64,000 nucleotides of DNA from assembly GCF_003351745.1 (NCBI RefSeq), contig NZ_CP031222.1, positions 2,586,207 through 2,650,206 of the forward strand, written 5' to 3'. The notes beneath the pieces were generated by a model, which had not been told where the DNA came from, did no database searches, and saw nothing but the letters and a program-made list of their open reading frames with translations. The first letter of the stretch is position 1, and each line of letters starts with the position of its first letter. Both the position numbers and the translations under genes were made by a program. Source of the DNA: Aquirhabdus parva. Its GTDB lineage: Bacteria > Pseudomonadota > Gammaproteobacteria > Pseudomonadales > Moraxellaceae. Positions 18,516 through 27,529 of the stretch are shown piece after piece.

Positions 18516-19043
18516 ATGAATACCTTTGAATCTTTGCAAGCAGGAACGACAACGGAGCAAGCACTAGCACTCTATGACTCACTAGATCCCGTTGATCTGG
18601 ATTTTATGCTGGGCCGCTGGTATGGTTCTGGTTTCCCAACTCAGCATCGTATGGATGGTTTACTAGAAGCCTATGGCTGGTATGGCAAGGAATTTCACGA
18701 CAATGACCAAGTCGACCCCATGCTGTTTAAAAACGGTAATGACCAAATTATATGCATCAATCCTGAGCGTATTCCGTTATGGCTCCTCACCTCAAACTTC
18801 CCTGCTCCTAAATCGGCTCTGGCCGGGCGCTTCTTCTCGGCGCTGATGCCGCTCTTAAAAACACAAAAGCCAAAAGCCCACCTGCGTATGACCGAATTTC
18901 GTGGCAAAGTCTCTGCCACCATGATCTATAACGGACACCCTATTCACGACGTCTTTCGTAAGGTCGATGACAATACACTCTTGGGTATGATGGATCTGAT
19001 TGGTATGACACAACCTTTCTTTTTTGTATTAAAAAGAGATTGA
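18516..19043 (+). CDS. GXWXG / DUF4334 domain protein
   Basis: The 175-aa product begins with an N-terminal GXWXG-type motif, LGRWYGSGFPTQH (about residues 31-43). A DUF4334-like second half follows (RMTEFRGKVSATMIYNGHPI, then DVFRKVDDNTLLGMMD). These proteins have a lipocalin-like small beta-barrel feel, but no reaction is established. It has no signal peptide. It precedes a GMC dehydrogenase gene by ~170 bp with a probable terminator between, so operon membership is unlikely. Confidence 0.75.
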   Translation: MNTFESLQAGTTTEQALALYDSLDPVDLDFMLGRWYGSGFPTQHRMDGLLEAYGWYGKEFHDNDQVDPMLFKNGNDQIICINPERIPLWLLTSNFPAPKSALAGRFFSALMPLLKTQKPKAHLRMTEFRGKVSATMIYNGHPIHDVFRKVDDNTLLGMMDLIGMTQPFFFVLKRD

Positions 19044-19129
19044 AAAACTTCGCCTTTTTAAATAACGGATCGGTATGATTCAAGGACAAGATTTCACACA
19101 TACTCAGGTTGATGATGAAACTCGCAAAT

Positions 19130-19172
19130 AAGCCAACAAAAAGCACCACAAACGCTCTTTTTGACGTGGCTT
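19130..19172 (+). terminator. Probable terminator after the DUF4334 gene
   Basis: AAGCCA (19130-19135) pairs with TGGCTT (19167-19172), and CAAAAAG (19137-19143) with CTTTTTG (19157-19163), separated by a small internal loop. A short T-run (TTTTC) follows. Less regular than the other terminators in the window. Confidence 0.45.
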
Positions 19173-19216
19173 TTCAATATAATCAAGGGTACTGAACCCT
19201 CTATGGATAGAGTGAT

Positions 19217-20851
19217 ATGAACAACACGAATAACACAACTACTGCAGCATCACGTGATGCTGAATACGACTACATTGTCATTGGGGGTGGTTCTGCAGGC
19301 AGTGTACTGGCAGGACGGTTGACCGAAGATCCGAGTTTATCACTATGTCTTCTTGAAGCAGGTGGCGGCGGTAATAGCTGGATGGTCAATACACCAGTCG
19401 GCGCAGTAGTCATCATGCCGACCAAAATGAATAACTGGGCGCTCGAAACCGTACCGCAAGCCGGTTTGAATGGGCGCAAAGGCTATCAGCCGCGAGGTAA
19501 ATGCTTGGGTGGCTCTTCTGCAACCAACGCGATGGCTTATATCCGCGGTAACCGCAAAGATTATGATCAGTGGGCGGCTCTGGGAAATACAGGCTGGTCC
19601 TATGATGAAGTCCTTCCCTATTTTAAAAAAGCGGAAAATAACGAACGCATCCACAATGAATTTCATGGTCAAGGCGGACCACTGAATGTCAGTGAACTCA
19701 GAACTGACAATCCCTTACAACAAACCTACCTCGCAGCAGCCCGTGAAGTCGGCTATCCACTCAATGATGATTTCAATGGTGCTGAGCAAGAAGGTTTAGG
19801 CATTTACCAAGTCACGCAGATCAATGGTGAGCGCTGTAGTGCTGCCAAAGGCTATTTATTTCCACACATGGATAAACGCCCCAATCTGCACGTAGAGATC
19901 AATGCACTCGCACAACGCATTATTTTTGAAAATGGTCGTGCGGTCGGTGTCGAATTTAAGCAAAATGGCGTAAAGAAAACGATCCGAGCAACCCGAGAAG
20001 TCATCGTATCAGCTGGAGCATTTCAATCTCCACAACTGCTGATGGTTTCAGGAATTGGCGATCGGGCTGAACTTGAAGCACAGGGGATCCCCGTGATTCA
20101 CCACTTGCCGGGCGTGGGCAAAAATCTACATGACCACCCTGACTTTGTGTTCGGCTACAAATCCAACAATACTCAAGATAGCTTCGGACTTTCTGTTGGC
20201 GGTTCTTTCCGGGTACTGGGTCAGATTCAGCAGTACCGTAAAAACCATACGGGCATGATCTCCAGTAACTTCGCAGAATGCGGCGGCTTCCTGAAGACCA
20301 AACCGAGTCTCGACATTCCTAATGTTCAGCTTCACTTTGTCATTGCGCTCGTCGATAACCATGCCCGTACCATGCACCTCGGTCATGGTATTTCTTGCCA
20401 TGTGTGTCTGCTCAATCCGCGTAGCCGGGGTACGGTGAAACTGAGTGGTCCGACAATGGATGATCCACTACTGATTGATCCTAACTTCTTGGGTGATCCT
20501 GCTGATGTCGAAGATATGGTTGATGGCTTTAAGATGACCAAGAAGCTGATGGACGCCAATGCGTTTAAAGACACCATCACCAAAGATCTCTTTACGGCCG
20601 ATGTAAAAACCGATGATGACATTCGTGCTGTACTGCGTGCACGGGTCGATACGGTCTACCATCCTGTGGGCAGTTGTAAAATGGGTACCGATGAGATGGC
20701 CGTCGTAAGCCCTACTCTCAAAGTCTATGGCGTAGCAGGATTACGCGTAATTGATGCATCGATTATGCCTGCTGTGGTGAACGGCAATACCAACGCCCCA
20801 ACCATCATGATTGCCGAAAAAGCGGTCGATATGATTCGCGCAGGGCTTTAA
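19217..20851 (+). CDS. GMC-family alcohol/choline dehydrogenase
   Basis: FAD-dependent oxidoreductase of the choline dehydrogenase / AlkJ group, 544 aa. It shows the ADP-binding motif GGGSAGSVLAGRL (about residues 22-34), the GMC signature 1 RGKCLGGSSATNAMAYIRG and signature 2 GAFQSPQLLMVSGIG. The catalytic His is in YHPVGSCKMG and the His/Asn partner in PAVVNGNTNAPT. The substrate is probably an alcohol; true BetA is less likely because no betB, betI or transporter is nearby. It has a well-formed terminator and no partner gene. Confidence 0.88.
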   Translation: MNNTNNTTTAASRDAEYDYIVIGGGSAGSVLAGRLTEDPSLSLCLLEAGGGGNSWMVNTPVGAVVIMPTKMNNWALETVPQAGLNGRKGYQPRGKCLGGSSATNAMAYIRGNRKDYDQWAALGNTGWSYDEVLPYFKKAENNERIHNEFHGQGGPLNVSELRTDNPLQQTYLAAAREVGYPLNDDFNGAEQEGLGIYQVTQINGERCSAAKGYLFPHMDKRPNLHVEINALAQRIIFENGRAVGVEFKQNGVKKTIRATREVIVSAGAFQSPQLLMVSGIGDRAELEAQGIPVIHHLPGVGKNLHDHPDFVFGYKSNNTQDSFGLSVGGSFRVLGQIQQYRKNHTGMISSNFAECGGFLKTKPSLDIPNVQLHFVIALVDNHARTMHLGHGISCHVCLLNPRSRGTVKLSGPTMDDPLLIDPNFLGDPADVEDMVDGFKMTKKLMDANAFKDTITKDLFTADVKTDDDIRAVLRARVDTVYHPVGSCKMGTDEMAVVSPTLKVYGVAGLRVIDASIMPAVVNGNTNAPTIMIAEKAVDMIRAGL

Positions 20852-20862
20852 AAGCAATAAGG

Positions 20863-20893
20863 AAAAAGCCTTCTTTCGAGAAGGCTTTTTTTC
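20863..20893 (+). terminator. Intrinsic terminator of the GMC dehydrogenase gene
   Basis: AAAAAGCCTTCT (20863-20874), tetraloop TTCG, AGAAGGCTTTTT (20879-20890) and further T residues. A perfect 12-bp stem with a UUCG loop; very strong. Confidence 0.95.
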
Positions 20894-21000
20894 TTTAATA
20901 GCATAGCTATACCTTAACTCTAATCACATTCATATTTGCCAATCTCTGCCTGACAAAAATCTCAATGGCATTGAAATCCAGAATCATCGCTCACATTCCT

Positions 21001-22140
21001 TTAAGGAAAAACAATTCTTGCCTGCTGTAAACACTCAATCAATCGTTCAACATCCTCATCCAGATGCGCAGCAGAGAGGGTAATGCGTAGCCGACTGGTG
21101 CCGACTGGTACTGTCGGTGGACGGATGGCAACTGCCAATACCCCTTGCTCCTCCAGCCACTTCGAAATCGCCAACGCCCGATCGGCGGCACCAATGATGA
21201 TTGGTTGGATCGCCGTCTGACTATCTGTCAACAGCCAACCTTGCTCGATGAGCGCAGTACGTAGCCGCACAATATGCGCCGCCAGTTTTGTGCGGCGCCA
21301 ACTTTCACTTTCAATCACGTCCAGTGCAGCCAAAGTCGCTGCCGCAAGCAATGGCGGCGTTGCTGTGGTAAAACAGAATGTCCGAGCTCGGCTCTGCAAG
21401 AATTCAATGAGTTCGTCAGAACCCGCCACAAATGCACCAAAGGTGCCAACCGCTTTGCCCAGTGTTGCCATATAAACATCGACTTTTGGCAGCGGTGTAG
21501 CACGTACCGCAAAACCATGTGCATCATCAATCATCAGCGCCGCTTGATATTGATCCGCAAGATGTCGAAGCGGCTCAAGCTGAGCTTCTGTGCCATCCAT
21601 GCTGAACACTTGATCGGTCGCAATAAGCTTTAATGGTGAAGTATCGCTTGCGAGCCAATGCTCAAGTACGACTAAGTCTTGATGCGGATAACGACGATGT
21701 ACAGCACCCACTAAGCGGGCACCATCAATTAGTGAAGCATGATTGAGCTTATCCTGATAGACCGTGCTTTTAGGCGTTAAGAGTGCATCCAGCACACCCA
21801 TATTTGCCATATAACCGGTAGAAAACAGCAACGCACGCGGATAGCCACTCATCAAGGCCAATCGAAGCTCCAATTGCTCATGGAGTTCAGTATGACCCGT
21901 GATCAAATGCGCAGCGCCAGCGCCTATGCCATGTTGGTTAAGCGTCTCCACCACGGCATCACGCAGTGCATAATGATCAGCGATTCCGAGATAATCATTG
22001 CTAGAAAAATTCAGAAACTCTTTGCCACCTCGCCAGATACACGGCGTGACTCCATGGGAGAGTGCACGCGGAGTACGCTTGAGGGACTGCGCTTGTAGAC
22101 TAGCCAGTTGTTCAGAGAGATTAAAAGCATTGAGCGTCAT
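21001..22140 (-). CDS. bioF: 8-amino-7-oxononanoate synthase (biotin synthesis)
   Basis: PLP enzyme condensing pimeloyl-ACP/CoA with alanine in the biotin pathway. 379 aa with the alpha-oxoamine synthase signatures FLNFSSNDYLG, the GHTELHEQLE segment, DDAHGF, and the PLP lysine in MATLGKAVGTFGAF. ATG at 22140. Separated from bioB upstream by a strong terminator, so bioF is transcribed from its own promoter or by read-through. No other bio genes (bioA, bioC, bioD) lie in the window. Confidence 0.96.
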   Translation of the reverse strand: MTLNAFNLSEQLASLQAQSLKRTPRALSHGVTPCIWRGGKEFLNFSSNDYLGIADHYALRDAVVETLNQHGIGAGAAHLITGHTELHEQLELRLALMSGYPRALLFSTGYMANMGVLDALLTPKSTVYQDKLNHASLIDGARLVGAVHRRYPHQDLVVLEHWLASDTSPLKLIATDQVFSMDGTEAQLEPLRHLADQYQAALMIDDAHGFAVRATPLPKVDVYMATLGKAVGTFGAFVAGSDELIEFLQSRARTFCFTTATPPLLAAATLAALDVIESESWRRTKLAAHIVRLRTALIEQGWLLTDSQTAIQPIIIGAADRALAISKWLEEQGVLAVAIRPPTVPVGTSRLRITLSAAHLDEDVERLIECLQQARIVFP

Positions 22141-22206
22141 ATCAAGTTCTACAGGCTGATGAATACTGGCTCAACAATCAATATGTGATTTTGAGCGTTG
22201 AAAAAC

Positions 22207-22237
22207 AAAAATCCCCCTGTGATGCAGGGGGATTTTT
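22207..22237. terminator. Intrinsic terminator between bioB and bioF
   Basis: AAAATCCCCCTG and CAGGGGGATTTT (stem core CCCCCTG 22213-22219 / CAGGGGG 22225-22231) with A/T tracts on both sides and a 5-nt loop. It ends the bioB transcript on the minus strand about 70 bp before the bioF start. Confidence 0.9.
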
Positions 22238-22255
22238 TATACATCAAGATTGCAA

Positions 22256-23245
22256 TTACGCACTCATCGCATCAAGCGCTGTGAGTTTTACATCAACACG
22301 TGGTGCTTCACGGTGTAAACCGAGTGTCTCAAATAAACGGTCATCGCGAGATGAATCGGCATTTGGTGTGGTTAAGAGCTTCTCACCATAGAACAGGGAG
22401 TTCGCGCCAGCCAAGAATGCCAAGGCTTGCTCGGAGTCGGTCAGCCCTTCACGACCTGCAGACAAACGGACATAGCTCTTGGGCATCAAGATACGTGCAA
22501 CAGCGATGGTTTTAATCCATTCAATCACGGGTAGTTGTGGGGTATCACCTAGCGGAGTTCCCTCAACTGCAACCAGTAGATTCAGCGGCACAGATTCAGG
22601 ATGCAAAGGTAAGGTGGACAGCTCATGCAGTAGACCCACGCGATCTTGACGTGACTCGCCGAGTCCAACAATACCGCCACTACACACTTTCATGCCTGAG
22701 GCACGCACATGGGACAAGGTATCCAAGCGGTCATCAAATGTACGGGTACGGATGATATGTGCATAGTGCTCACGAGAAGTATCCAGATTATGGTTGTAAT
22801 AATCCAGTCCTGCTTCAGCCAAACGCTCTGCTTGATTGGAGGACAACATACCCAAAGTCATACAGGTCTCAAGACCCATAGCTTTGACTTCTTTGACCAG
22901 TTCCAGTACATAAGGCATATCACGCTCATGCGGATTACGCCATGCTGCGCCCATGCAGAAACGTGAAGCACCAGTATCACGTGCTGCTTTGGCCGCTTCT
23001 AAAACTTTTTCAATCGCGATTTTCTTTTCAGGAACGAGTGCGGTTTGGTGATGAGCGGATTGTGAGCAATAATCGCAATCTTCGGGGCAGTTACCAGTCT
23101 TGATGGAAAGCAGGGTGCTGACCTGAATCGCATTGGCATCAAAATGCTGGCGATGGACTGTTTGCGCCTGAAACATCAAATCATTGAAGGGTAAATCAAA
23201 GAGTGCCGCGATCTCATCGCGTGTCCAATCATTACGTAGCATCAT
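22256..23245 (-). CDS. bioB: Biotin synthase
   Basis: Radical-SAM enzyme inserting sulfur into dethiobiotin. The 329-aa protein has the radical-SAM cluster motif CPEDCDYC (three cysteines, CxxxCxxC), the upstream [12 protein letters not shown], the YYNHNLDTS motif and the (2Fe-2S) region with [12 protein letters not shown] at 23245. It is 49 bp downstream of the SCP2 gene and may be cotranscribed with it. It ends in a strong terminator before bioF. Confidence 0.97.
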   Translation of the reverse strand: MMLRNDWTRDEIAALFDLPFNDLMFQAQTVHRQHFDANAIQVSTLLSIKTGNCPEDCDYCSQSAHHQTALVPEKKIAIEKVLEAAKAARDTGASRFCMGAAWRNPHERDMPYVLELVKEVKAMGLETCMTLGMLSSNQAERLAEAGLDYYNHNLDTSREHYAHIIRTRTFDDRLDTLSHVRASGMKVCSGGIVGLGESRQDRVGLLHELSTLPLHPESVPLNLLVAVEGTPLGDTPQLPVIEWIKTIAVARILMPKSYVRLSAGREGLTDSEQALAFLAGANSLFYGEKLLTTPNADSSRDDRLFETLGLHREAPRVDVKLTALDAMSA

Positions 23246-23294
23246 TTCAACCTATCCTATTGCTGAAAAACAATCTAACCTGAATCTAACCGTT

Positions 23295-23786
23295 TTATGC
23301 AGAGCGTGCACGTGTAAAACGTGACTGCAACTTACGCGCATGTTTGAGCGCTGGCTTGACTTTGGCTAAGATCGGTTTCGGAATCTTTGGCACAATCATT
23401 TTTGAAGCTTGGTTAAACCACATCAGCAAACTAAAGTCGCCTTCCATTTGTACCGAGCCATCTTGCATGCCGGTCATAAATGCTGCTGGATTGCCTTGCT
23501 TGAGAATCTGTATCGCTGTTTCACCATCCTTAAAACGCAAAGTGAAATCTGGTTTTGGTGCAAGGCCGCTGGCCATAGTGACCTGATTATTCAGCACGGT
23601 AAAATTACGGGCGATGCCGTCTTGCGATTCAATCTGAATGGTGAACGAACGATTTTCTAAAATCGTTTTAAATTCTGGACTGGTATACGCCAATTGAATC
23701 ATGCGTAGCCCTAAACCCGCTAACAACAAATCAAACGGATGTGTAGATAGATTGAGCAATGGTAGTTGAACGACAGGAAGAGTCAT
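23295..23786 (-). CDS. SCP2 sterol-transfer-domain protein
   Basis: The product (163 aa from ATG 23786) contains an SCP2-like lipid-binding fold: FTIQIESQDGIARNF, a glycine-poor beta sheet, then PDFTLRFKDGETAIQIL, GSVQMEGD and an FNQASKM helix. A basic C-terminal tail (KVKPALKHARKLQSRFTR) follows. Such domains bind hydrophobic ligands; in bacteria some act with ubiquinone-synthesis or acyl enzymes, but the role here is unknown. An ATG at 23801 is an alternative start. Directly upstream of bioB on the same strand. Confidence 0.78.
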   Translation of the reverse strand: MTLPVVQLPLLNLSTHPFDLLLAGLGLRMIQLAYTSPEFKTILENRSFTIQIESQDGIARNFTVLNNQVTMASGLAPKPDFTLRFKDGETAIQILKQGNPAAFMTGMQDGSVQMEGDFSLLMWFNQASKMIVPKIPKPILAKVKPALKHARKLQSRFTRARSA

Positions 23787-24235
23787 AGTAGAAGCTCGCA
23801 TGGAGGATATAAATTGGCATATACACATAGTGCTTGATCAAAAAATTGAGATGCCGATGTTTAAAAATATAAAATACAGTCTCAATGAGACTCATCATAA
23901 ACACGATGCATTGATGCAATGCAACCTGTCGAAAACACAAACGGCATTCACTTTAGCACCAGTTGTTTGTGCTGTCACTGGCATAAAGACCAAAAACAGT
24001 CGGCTTTTGTCGATAAGCTAGGTGAATTACGAGATGAAAGACGATAAGCAAGAATCTTGCCGTAATCAAACCGTAACAATATTCGTTGTAATATTACTGT
24101 CATTATTAGTTTGACGTTGCTTTTGGATATTGTTTAACTGTCGTTAAACCTAAAAACATCCAAAACGATTGTCACGATCTGGTTATCACGCATTGCACTG
24201 GGCAGTGTGTTACCAGCAAATGGATCACAGAAACC
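23787..24235. other. Intergenic region between the SCP2 gene and phoB
   Basis: 449 bp without a convincing gene. It holds the divergent promoters; the recognisable elements are two Pho-box-like direct-repeat pairs at 24060-24103, listed separately. A short inverted repeat (CACTG..AGTG) lies near 24200. Confidence 0.5.
24060..24103 (+). promoter_or_regulatory. Candidate Pho boxes upstream of phoB
   Basis: Two pairs of 7-bp units at 11-bp period: CCGTAAT-N4-CCGTAAC (24060-24077) and TTGTAAT-N4-CTGTCAT (24086-24103). The last unit is identical to the consensus CTGTCAT and the others match at about 4-5 of 7 positions. Position 130-175 bp before phoB fits PhoB autoregulation. Confidence 0.6.
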
Positions 24236-24946
24236 ATGACAGACCGTATTTTAATTGTTGATGACGAAGCTCCCATTCGTGAAATGATTCACACAGCGCT
24301 TGATCTCGCAGGCTTTGACTGCGTGCAAGCCGAAGATGCCCGTACCGCACATGCCATTATCGTCGATCAGCGGCCAGCCCTTATCCTGCTCGACTGGATG
24401 ATGCCAGGCAGTATGAGCGGGATTGAACTTTGCCGCCGCTTAAAGAAAGATGAGTCCCTATCAGAAATACCCGTCATTATGCTGACCGCTCGCGGAGAAG
24501 AAGACAATAAAGTGCAAGGCCTTGACGCAGGCGCCGATGACTATATGACCAAGCCCTTCTCAACCCGTGAACTGGTTTCTCGCATCAAAGCGGTTTTGCG
24601 TCGTGCCAGCGCACTTAATGCAGACCGTGCCATCAACGCAGACGGCTTAACGTTGGATCCAGTGAGCCAGCGCATCAGTGTTGGAACGCATACCGTTGAA
24701 ATGGGACCGACTGAATATCGCCTGTTGGCTTTCTTTATGACGCACCCAGAACGTGCATATACCCGCACTCAGATGCTCGATCAAGTCTGGGGCGGTAATG
24801 TCTATGTAGAAGATCGCACCATTGATGTGCATATTCGCCGTTTACGCAAAGTATTAGAGCCTCATGGCTTTGATCGGTTTATCCAAACGGTGCGTGGTAC
24901 AGGCTATCGCTTCTCCACACGCATTGACTTGCAACCAGCAACATAA
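24236..24946 (+). CDS. phoB: Phosphate-regulon response regulator PhoB
   Basis: Two-component response regulator, 236 aa. The receiver domain (1-~120) has the acidic pair IVDDE, the phospho-acceptor Asp in LLDWMMPG and the conserved lysine in TKPF. The OmpR-type winged helix (~135-230) shows [38 protein letters not shown] and the wing VRGTGYRFS. The insertion GSMSG after WMMP is typical of PhoB. phoR follows 61 bp downstream and Pho-box-like sites precede it. Confidence 0.95.
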   Translation: MTDRILIVDDEAPIREMIHTALDLAGFDCVQAEDARTAHAIIVDQRPALILLDWMMPGSMSGIELCRRLKKDESLSEIPVIMLTARGEEDNKVQGLDAGADDYMTKPFSTRELVSRIKAVLRRASALNADRAINADGLTLDPVSQRISVGTHTVEMGPTEYRLLAFFMTHPERAYTRTQMLDQVWGGNVYVEDRTIDVHIRRLRKVLEPHGFDRFIQTVRGTGYRFSTRIDLQPAT

Positions 24947-25007
24947 ACCCATAAGGGCAGATCATAATGATTCACAGCGCCGCGCTGAAATCGGCTAAAC
25001 TGCCCGC

Positions 25008-26315
25008 ATGAGTAATTCAACGACCTCTTTATTAGACTTTGTCTATCAAGATTTATTACGTTTAATTGGGCTGGTGCTAATCTTTTTTTGCATCGGCTGG
25101 GTCGTTGGTATGCCTTGGCTGGCGGTCTTGCTGGCTTTGTTTCTGTTTTTACTTTTACAGTGGTACTCACTGTATCGACTCTATCGCTGGATGCAGCACA
25201 CGCCCGATCAAGAGCCGCCTGAACTGGGTGGTGTCTGGTCTGCCCTACTGTACAACATCACCCGAATCCAAATCAGTGAACATCGCTCACGCAAAAATCT
25301 GCTGGGTGTCATCAGCCGTGCACAAACCTCTGTTGCGGCGCTTGAAGAAGCCGTGGTCCTGATTGATGCTAGCTCGCTAATTGAGTGGTGGAATCCTGCT
25401 GCAGAAAAAATACTGGGCCTAAAGTCTGGCGATCAAGGTCGCAACATCCTGAATTTCTGCCGGGCTCCAGAATTTGTCAGTTACTACCAACAAGGTAACT
25501 ATAGCCAAGAGATTAAGCTTAAATCTTGGATCAATGAAGAGCGTTACTTCCAATGTAAGCTCACTCGCTTTGGACAAAATGATCGCTTGCTGGTCGCTTA
25601 CGATGTTACCCGCTTACACAACCTAGAATTGATGCGCAAAGACTTTGTAGACAATGTTTCGCACGAGTTACGCACGCCGTTAACCGTACTGTCCGGCTAT
25701 CTTGAAACCTATATGGATCAGGATGACCTTAACCCACGCTGGCGGCGTGGCTTTGAACAAATGCGCCAACAAACCACGCGCATGACTAACATTGTCAAAG
25801 ACTTGCTGCTGCTATCGCGCTTAGAAAATAGCAGTGCGCAGACTGAACGCAAAGTCATTGATATGCCGTATTTATTGAATAAAATCTTTGATGATGCCCA
25901 AGCCTATAATGCTGAATTTAAGCACGAGTTGAATCTGGAGATCGAAAGCTTCCGCAGTATCCTCGGTGCTGAGCAAGAGCTGACCAGTGCGTTTACCAAT
26001 CTCATTACCAATGCAATTAAGTACACCCCCAAAGGCGGCATCATCAGAGTACGTTGGTTTGATGATGGCGATGACTGCTGCTTTAGCGTGACGGACAACG
26101 GCATCGGCATTGAGTCACATCATATCAATCGTTTGACAGAACGGTTTTACCGTGTTGATAGTGACCGCAGCCGAGATACCGGTGGTACAGGACTCGGACT
26201 CGCTATCGTGAAACACGTCATGCTGCAACATGAGGGACGCTTGGAGATCTCCTCTAAGCGTGAGCAAGGTTCAACATTTCTATGCCGCTTCCCTAAAGAG
26301 CGACTGGTTGAATAA
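25008..26315 (+). CDS. phoR: Phosphate-regulon sensor histidine kinase PhoR
   Basis: Membrane-bound kinase/phosphatase acting on PhoB. The 435-aa protein has two closely spaced N-terminal membrane segments (about residues 15-55) with almost no periplasmic loop, a PAS domain (~95-190, ALEEAVVLIDASSLIEWWNP), the H-box VSHELRTPLTVLSGY, the N-box TNLITNAIKYTP, and G-boxes DNGIGI and GTGLGLAIV. This architecture is that of PhoR, which senses through the Pst/PhoU complex. Downstream of phoB in the same operon; a terminator follows. Confidence 0.95.
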   Translation: MSNSTTSLLDFVYQDLLRLIGLVLIFFCIGWVVGMPWLAVLLALFLFLLLQWYSLYRLYRWMQHTPDQEPPELGGVWSALLYNITRIQISEHRSRKNLLGVISRAQTSVAALEEAVVLIDASSLIEWWNPAAEKILGLKSGDQGRNILNFCRAPEFVSYYQQGNYSQEIKLKSWINEERYFQCKLTRFGQNDRLLVAYDVTRLHNLELMRKDFVDNVSHELRTPLTVLSGYLETYMDQDDLNPRWRRGFEQMRQQTTRMTNIVKDLLLLSRLENSSAQTERKVIDMPYLLNKIFDDAQAYNAEFKHELNLEIESFRSILGAEQELTSAFTNLITNAIKYTPKGGIIRVRWFDDGDDCCFSVTDNGIGIESHHINRLTERFYRVDSDRSRDTGGTGLGLAIVKHVMLQHEGRLEISSKREQGSTFLCRFPKERLVE

Positions 26316-26340
26316 TCACGTAACCCTCCCCCCCTCATAA

Positions 26341-26371
26341 AAAAAACCAGAGTCATATGCTCTGGCTTTTT
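26341..26371. terminator. Bidirectional terminator between phoR and the alcohol dehydrogenase gene
   Basis: CCAGAG (26347-26352) and CTCTGG (26360-26365) with a 7-nt loop, flanked by an A-tract on the left and CTTTTT on the right. Serves the convergent phoR (+) and alcohol dehydrogenase (-) genes. Confidence 0.8.
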
Positions 26372-26395
26372 AAATATCTAATCTTCAAATCAACA

Positions 26396-27409
26396 TCAAA
26401 AGTCTGCTTTTAACACCACGCGATAGCGCGCTTTGCCACTTTTCACATGCTCAATGGCTTCATTGATCTGTGACATTGGGAACTCTTCGACTTGTGGCGC
26501 TATCCCATGGCGGGCAGCAAAATCAAGCATGGTGCGCAGCGCCCAAGGAGAACCCGTGGGTGAACCTGACACACTCTTCGCACCGCCAATCAAGCTAAAA
26601 GCAGGAACAGGGATCGGTTCTAGTACAGCACCAACCACATGCAGCGTGCCTTCTGGTGCAAGGGCTGAGAGATAAGAATTCCACTCCAGCGGTACATTCA
26701 CCGTACTTACGATGAGATCGAGCGTGCCTTTGATTTTGGCAAGTTCAGCTTTGCTGCGGCTGGATACCACCTGATGCGCGCCCATTGCTTTGACTTCATC
26801 GACCTTTTCTGGATTCGAACTAAAGGCAGTAACTTCACAGCCCCAAGCCTTAAACAGTTTAATCGCCATATGACCTAAACCGCCAATGCCCACCACACCC
26901 ACTTTATGAATCGGCAAGGTGTTGTGTTGCAGCAGTGGTGCGAATACCGTGATACCACCACAGAGCATCGGACCCATTTTGGCCGGATCAACATTGTCAG
27001 GTAGCGGAATCGCCCATTGCCAACTGGCACGGACTTTCTCGGCAAAGCCGCCATGATGACCAATGATCGTTGCAGTCGATGTTGCGCAGAGATTTTGTTT
27101 ACCGTGGATACACGGATCGCAATATTGACAACTGTCGGCGGTCCAACCAATACCCACTGTTTGCCCGATTTCGAGTCCGCGGGCTTCAGCACCCAATGCC
27201 GTAATCTTTCCGATAATTTCATGACCACCGACAACGGGGTAAATACTATTGCCCCATTCGTTATCAATCACAGAAATATCAGAGTGACAGATTCCACAGT
27301 ATTCAACTTTAACTTCAACTTCATGTGCTTTAAGCGCACCTGCTTCATATTGAAAAGCTTGTAAAGGTTGATTAGCCGCAAGTGCGGCATAAGCACGAAT
27401 CGTCGTCAT
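26396..27409 (-). CDS. Zinc-dependent NAD(P)-linked alcohol/aldehyde reductase (CAD/YahK type)
   Basis: Medium-chain dehydrogenase/reductase. The catalytic zinc site is seen as CGICHSD and GGHEIIG, the structural zinc site as CQYCDPCIHGKQNLC, and the Rossmann motif as GVVGIGGLGHMAIKL. The combination of QYCDPC and HHGGFAEKV points to the cinnamyl-alcohol-dehydrogenase-like group (YahK/Ahr), usually NADPH-dependent aldehyde reductases. ATG at 27409 is preceded by GTGGAA; an ATG 15 nt upstream is less well placed. 337 aa. Monocistronic, converging on phoR. Confidence 0.9.
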   Translation of the reverse strand: MTTIRAYAALAANQPLQAFQYEAGALKAHEVEVKVEYCGICHSDISVIDNEWGNSIYPVVGGHEIIGKITALGAEARGLEIGQTVGIGWTADSCQYCDPCIHGKQNLCATSTATIIGHHGGFAEKVRASWQWAIPLPDNVDPAKMGPMLCGGITVFAPLLQHNTLPIHKVGVVGIGGLGHMAIKLFKAWGCEVTAFSSNPEKVDEVKAMGAHQVVSSRSKAELAKIKGTLDLIVSTVNVPLEWNSYLSALAPEGTLHVVGAVLEPIPVPAFSLIGGAKSVSGSPTGSPWALRTMLDFAARHGIAPQVEEFPMSQINEAIEHVKSGKARYRVVLKADF

Positions 27410-27529
27410 CACAGTTCCACTCATCCAATTTGAAGTGTTTGTTTTAGCCTCAAATCAATAAAAGATAAAGAGGACTCTTGTGACAACCAGAATCAGCCCT
27501 TCACCCCTCATCTCGCCAAGCGGCATACA

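Noticed and set aside
19076-19135. 18-codon ORF between the DUF4334 gene and the GMC gene
   Set aside because: Very short, weak ribosome site, no family; likely chance.
19217-20851. Annotation of the GMC enzyme as betaine-pathway BetA
   Set aside because: No betB, betI or choline transporter nearby; kept as general alcohol/choline dehydrogenase type.
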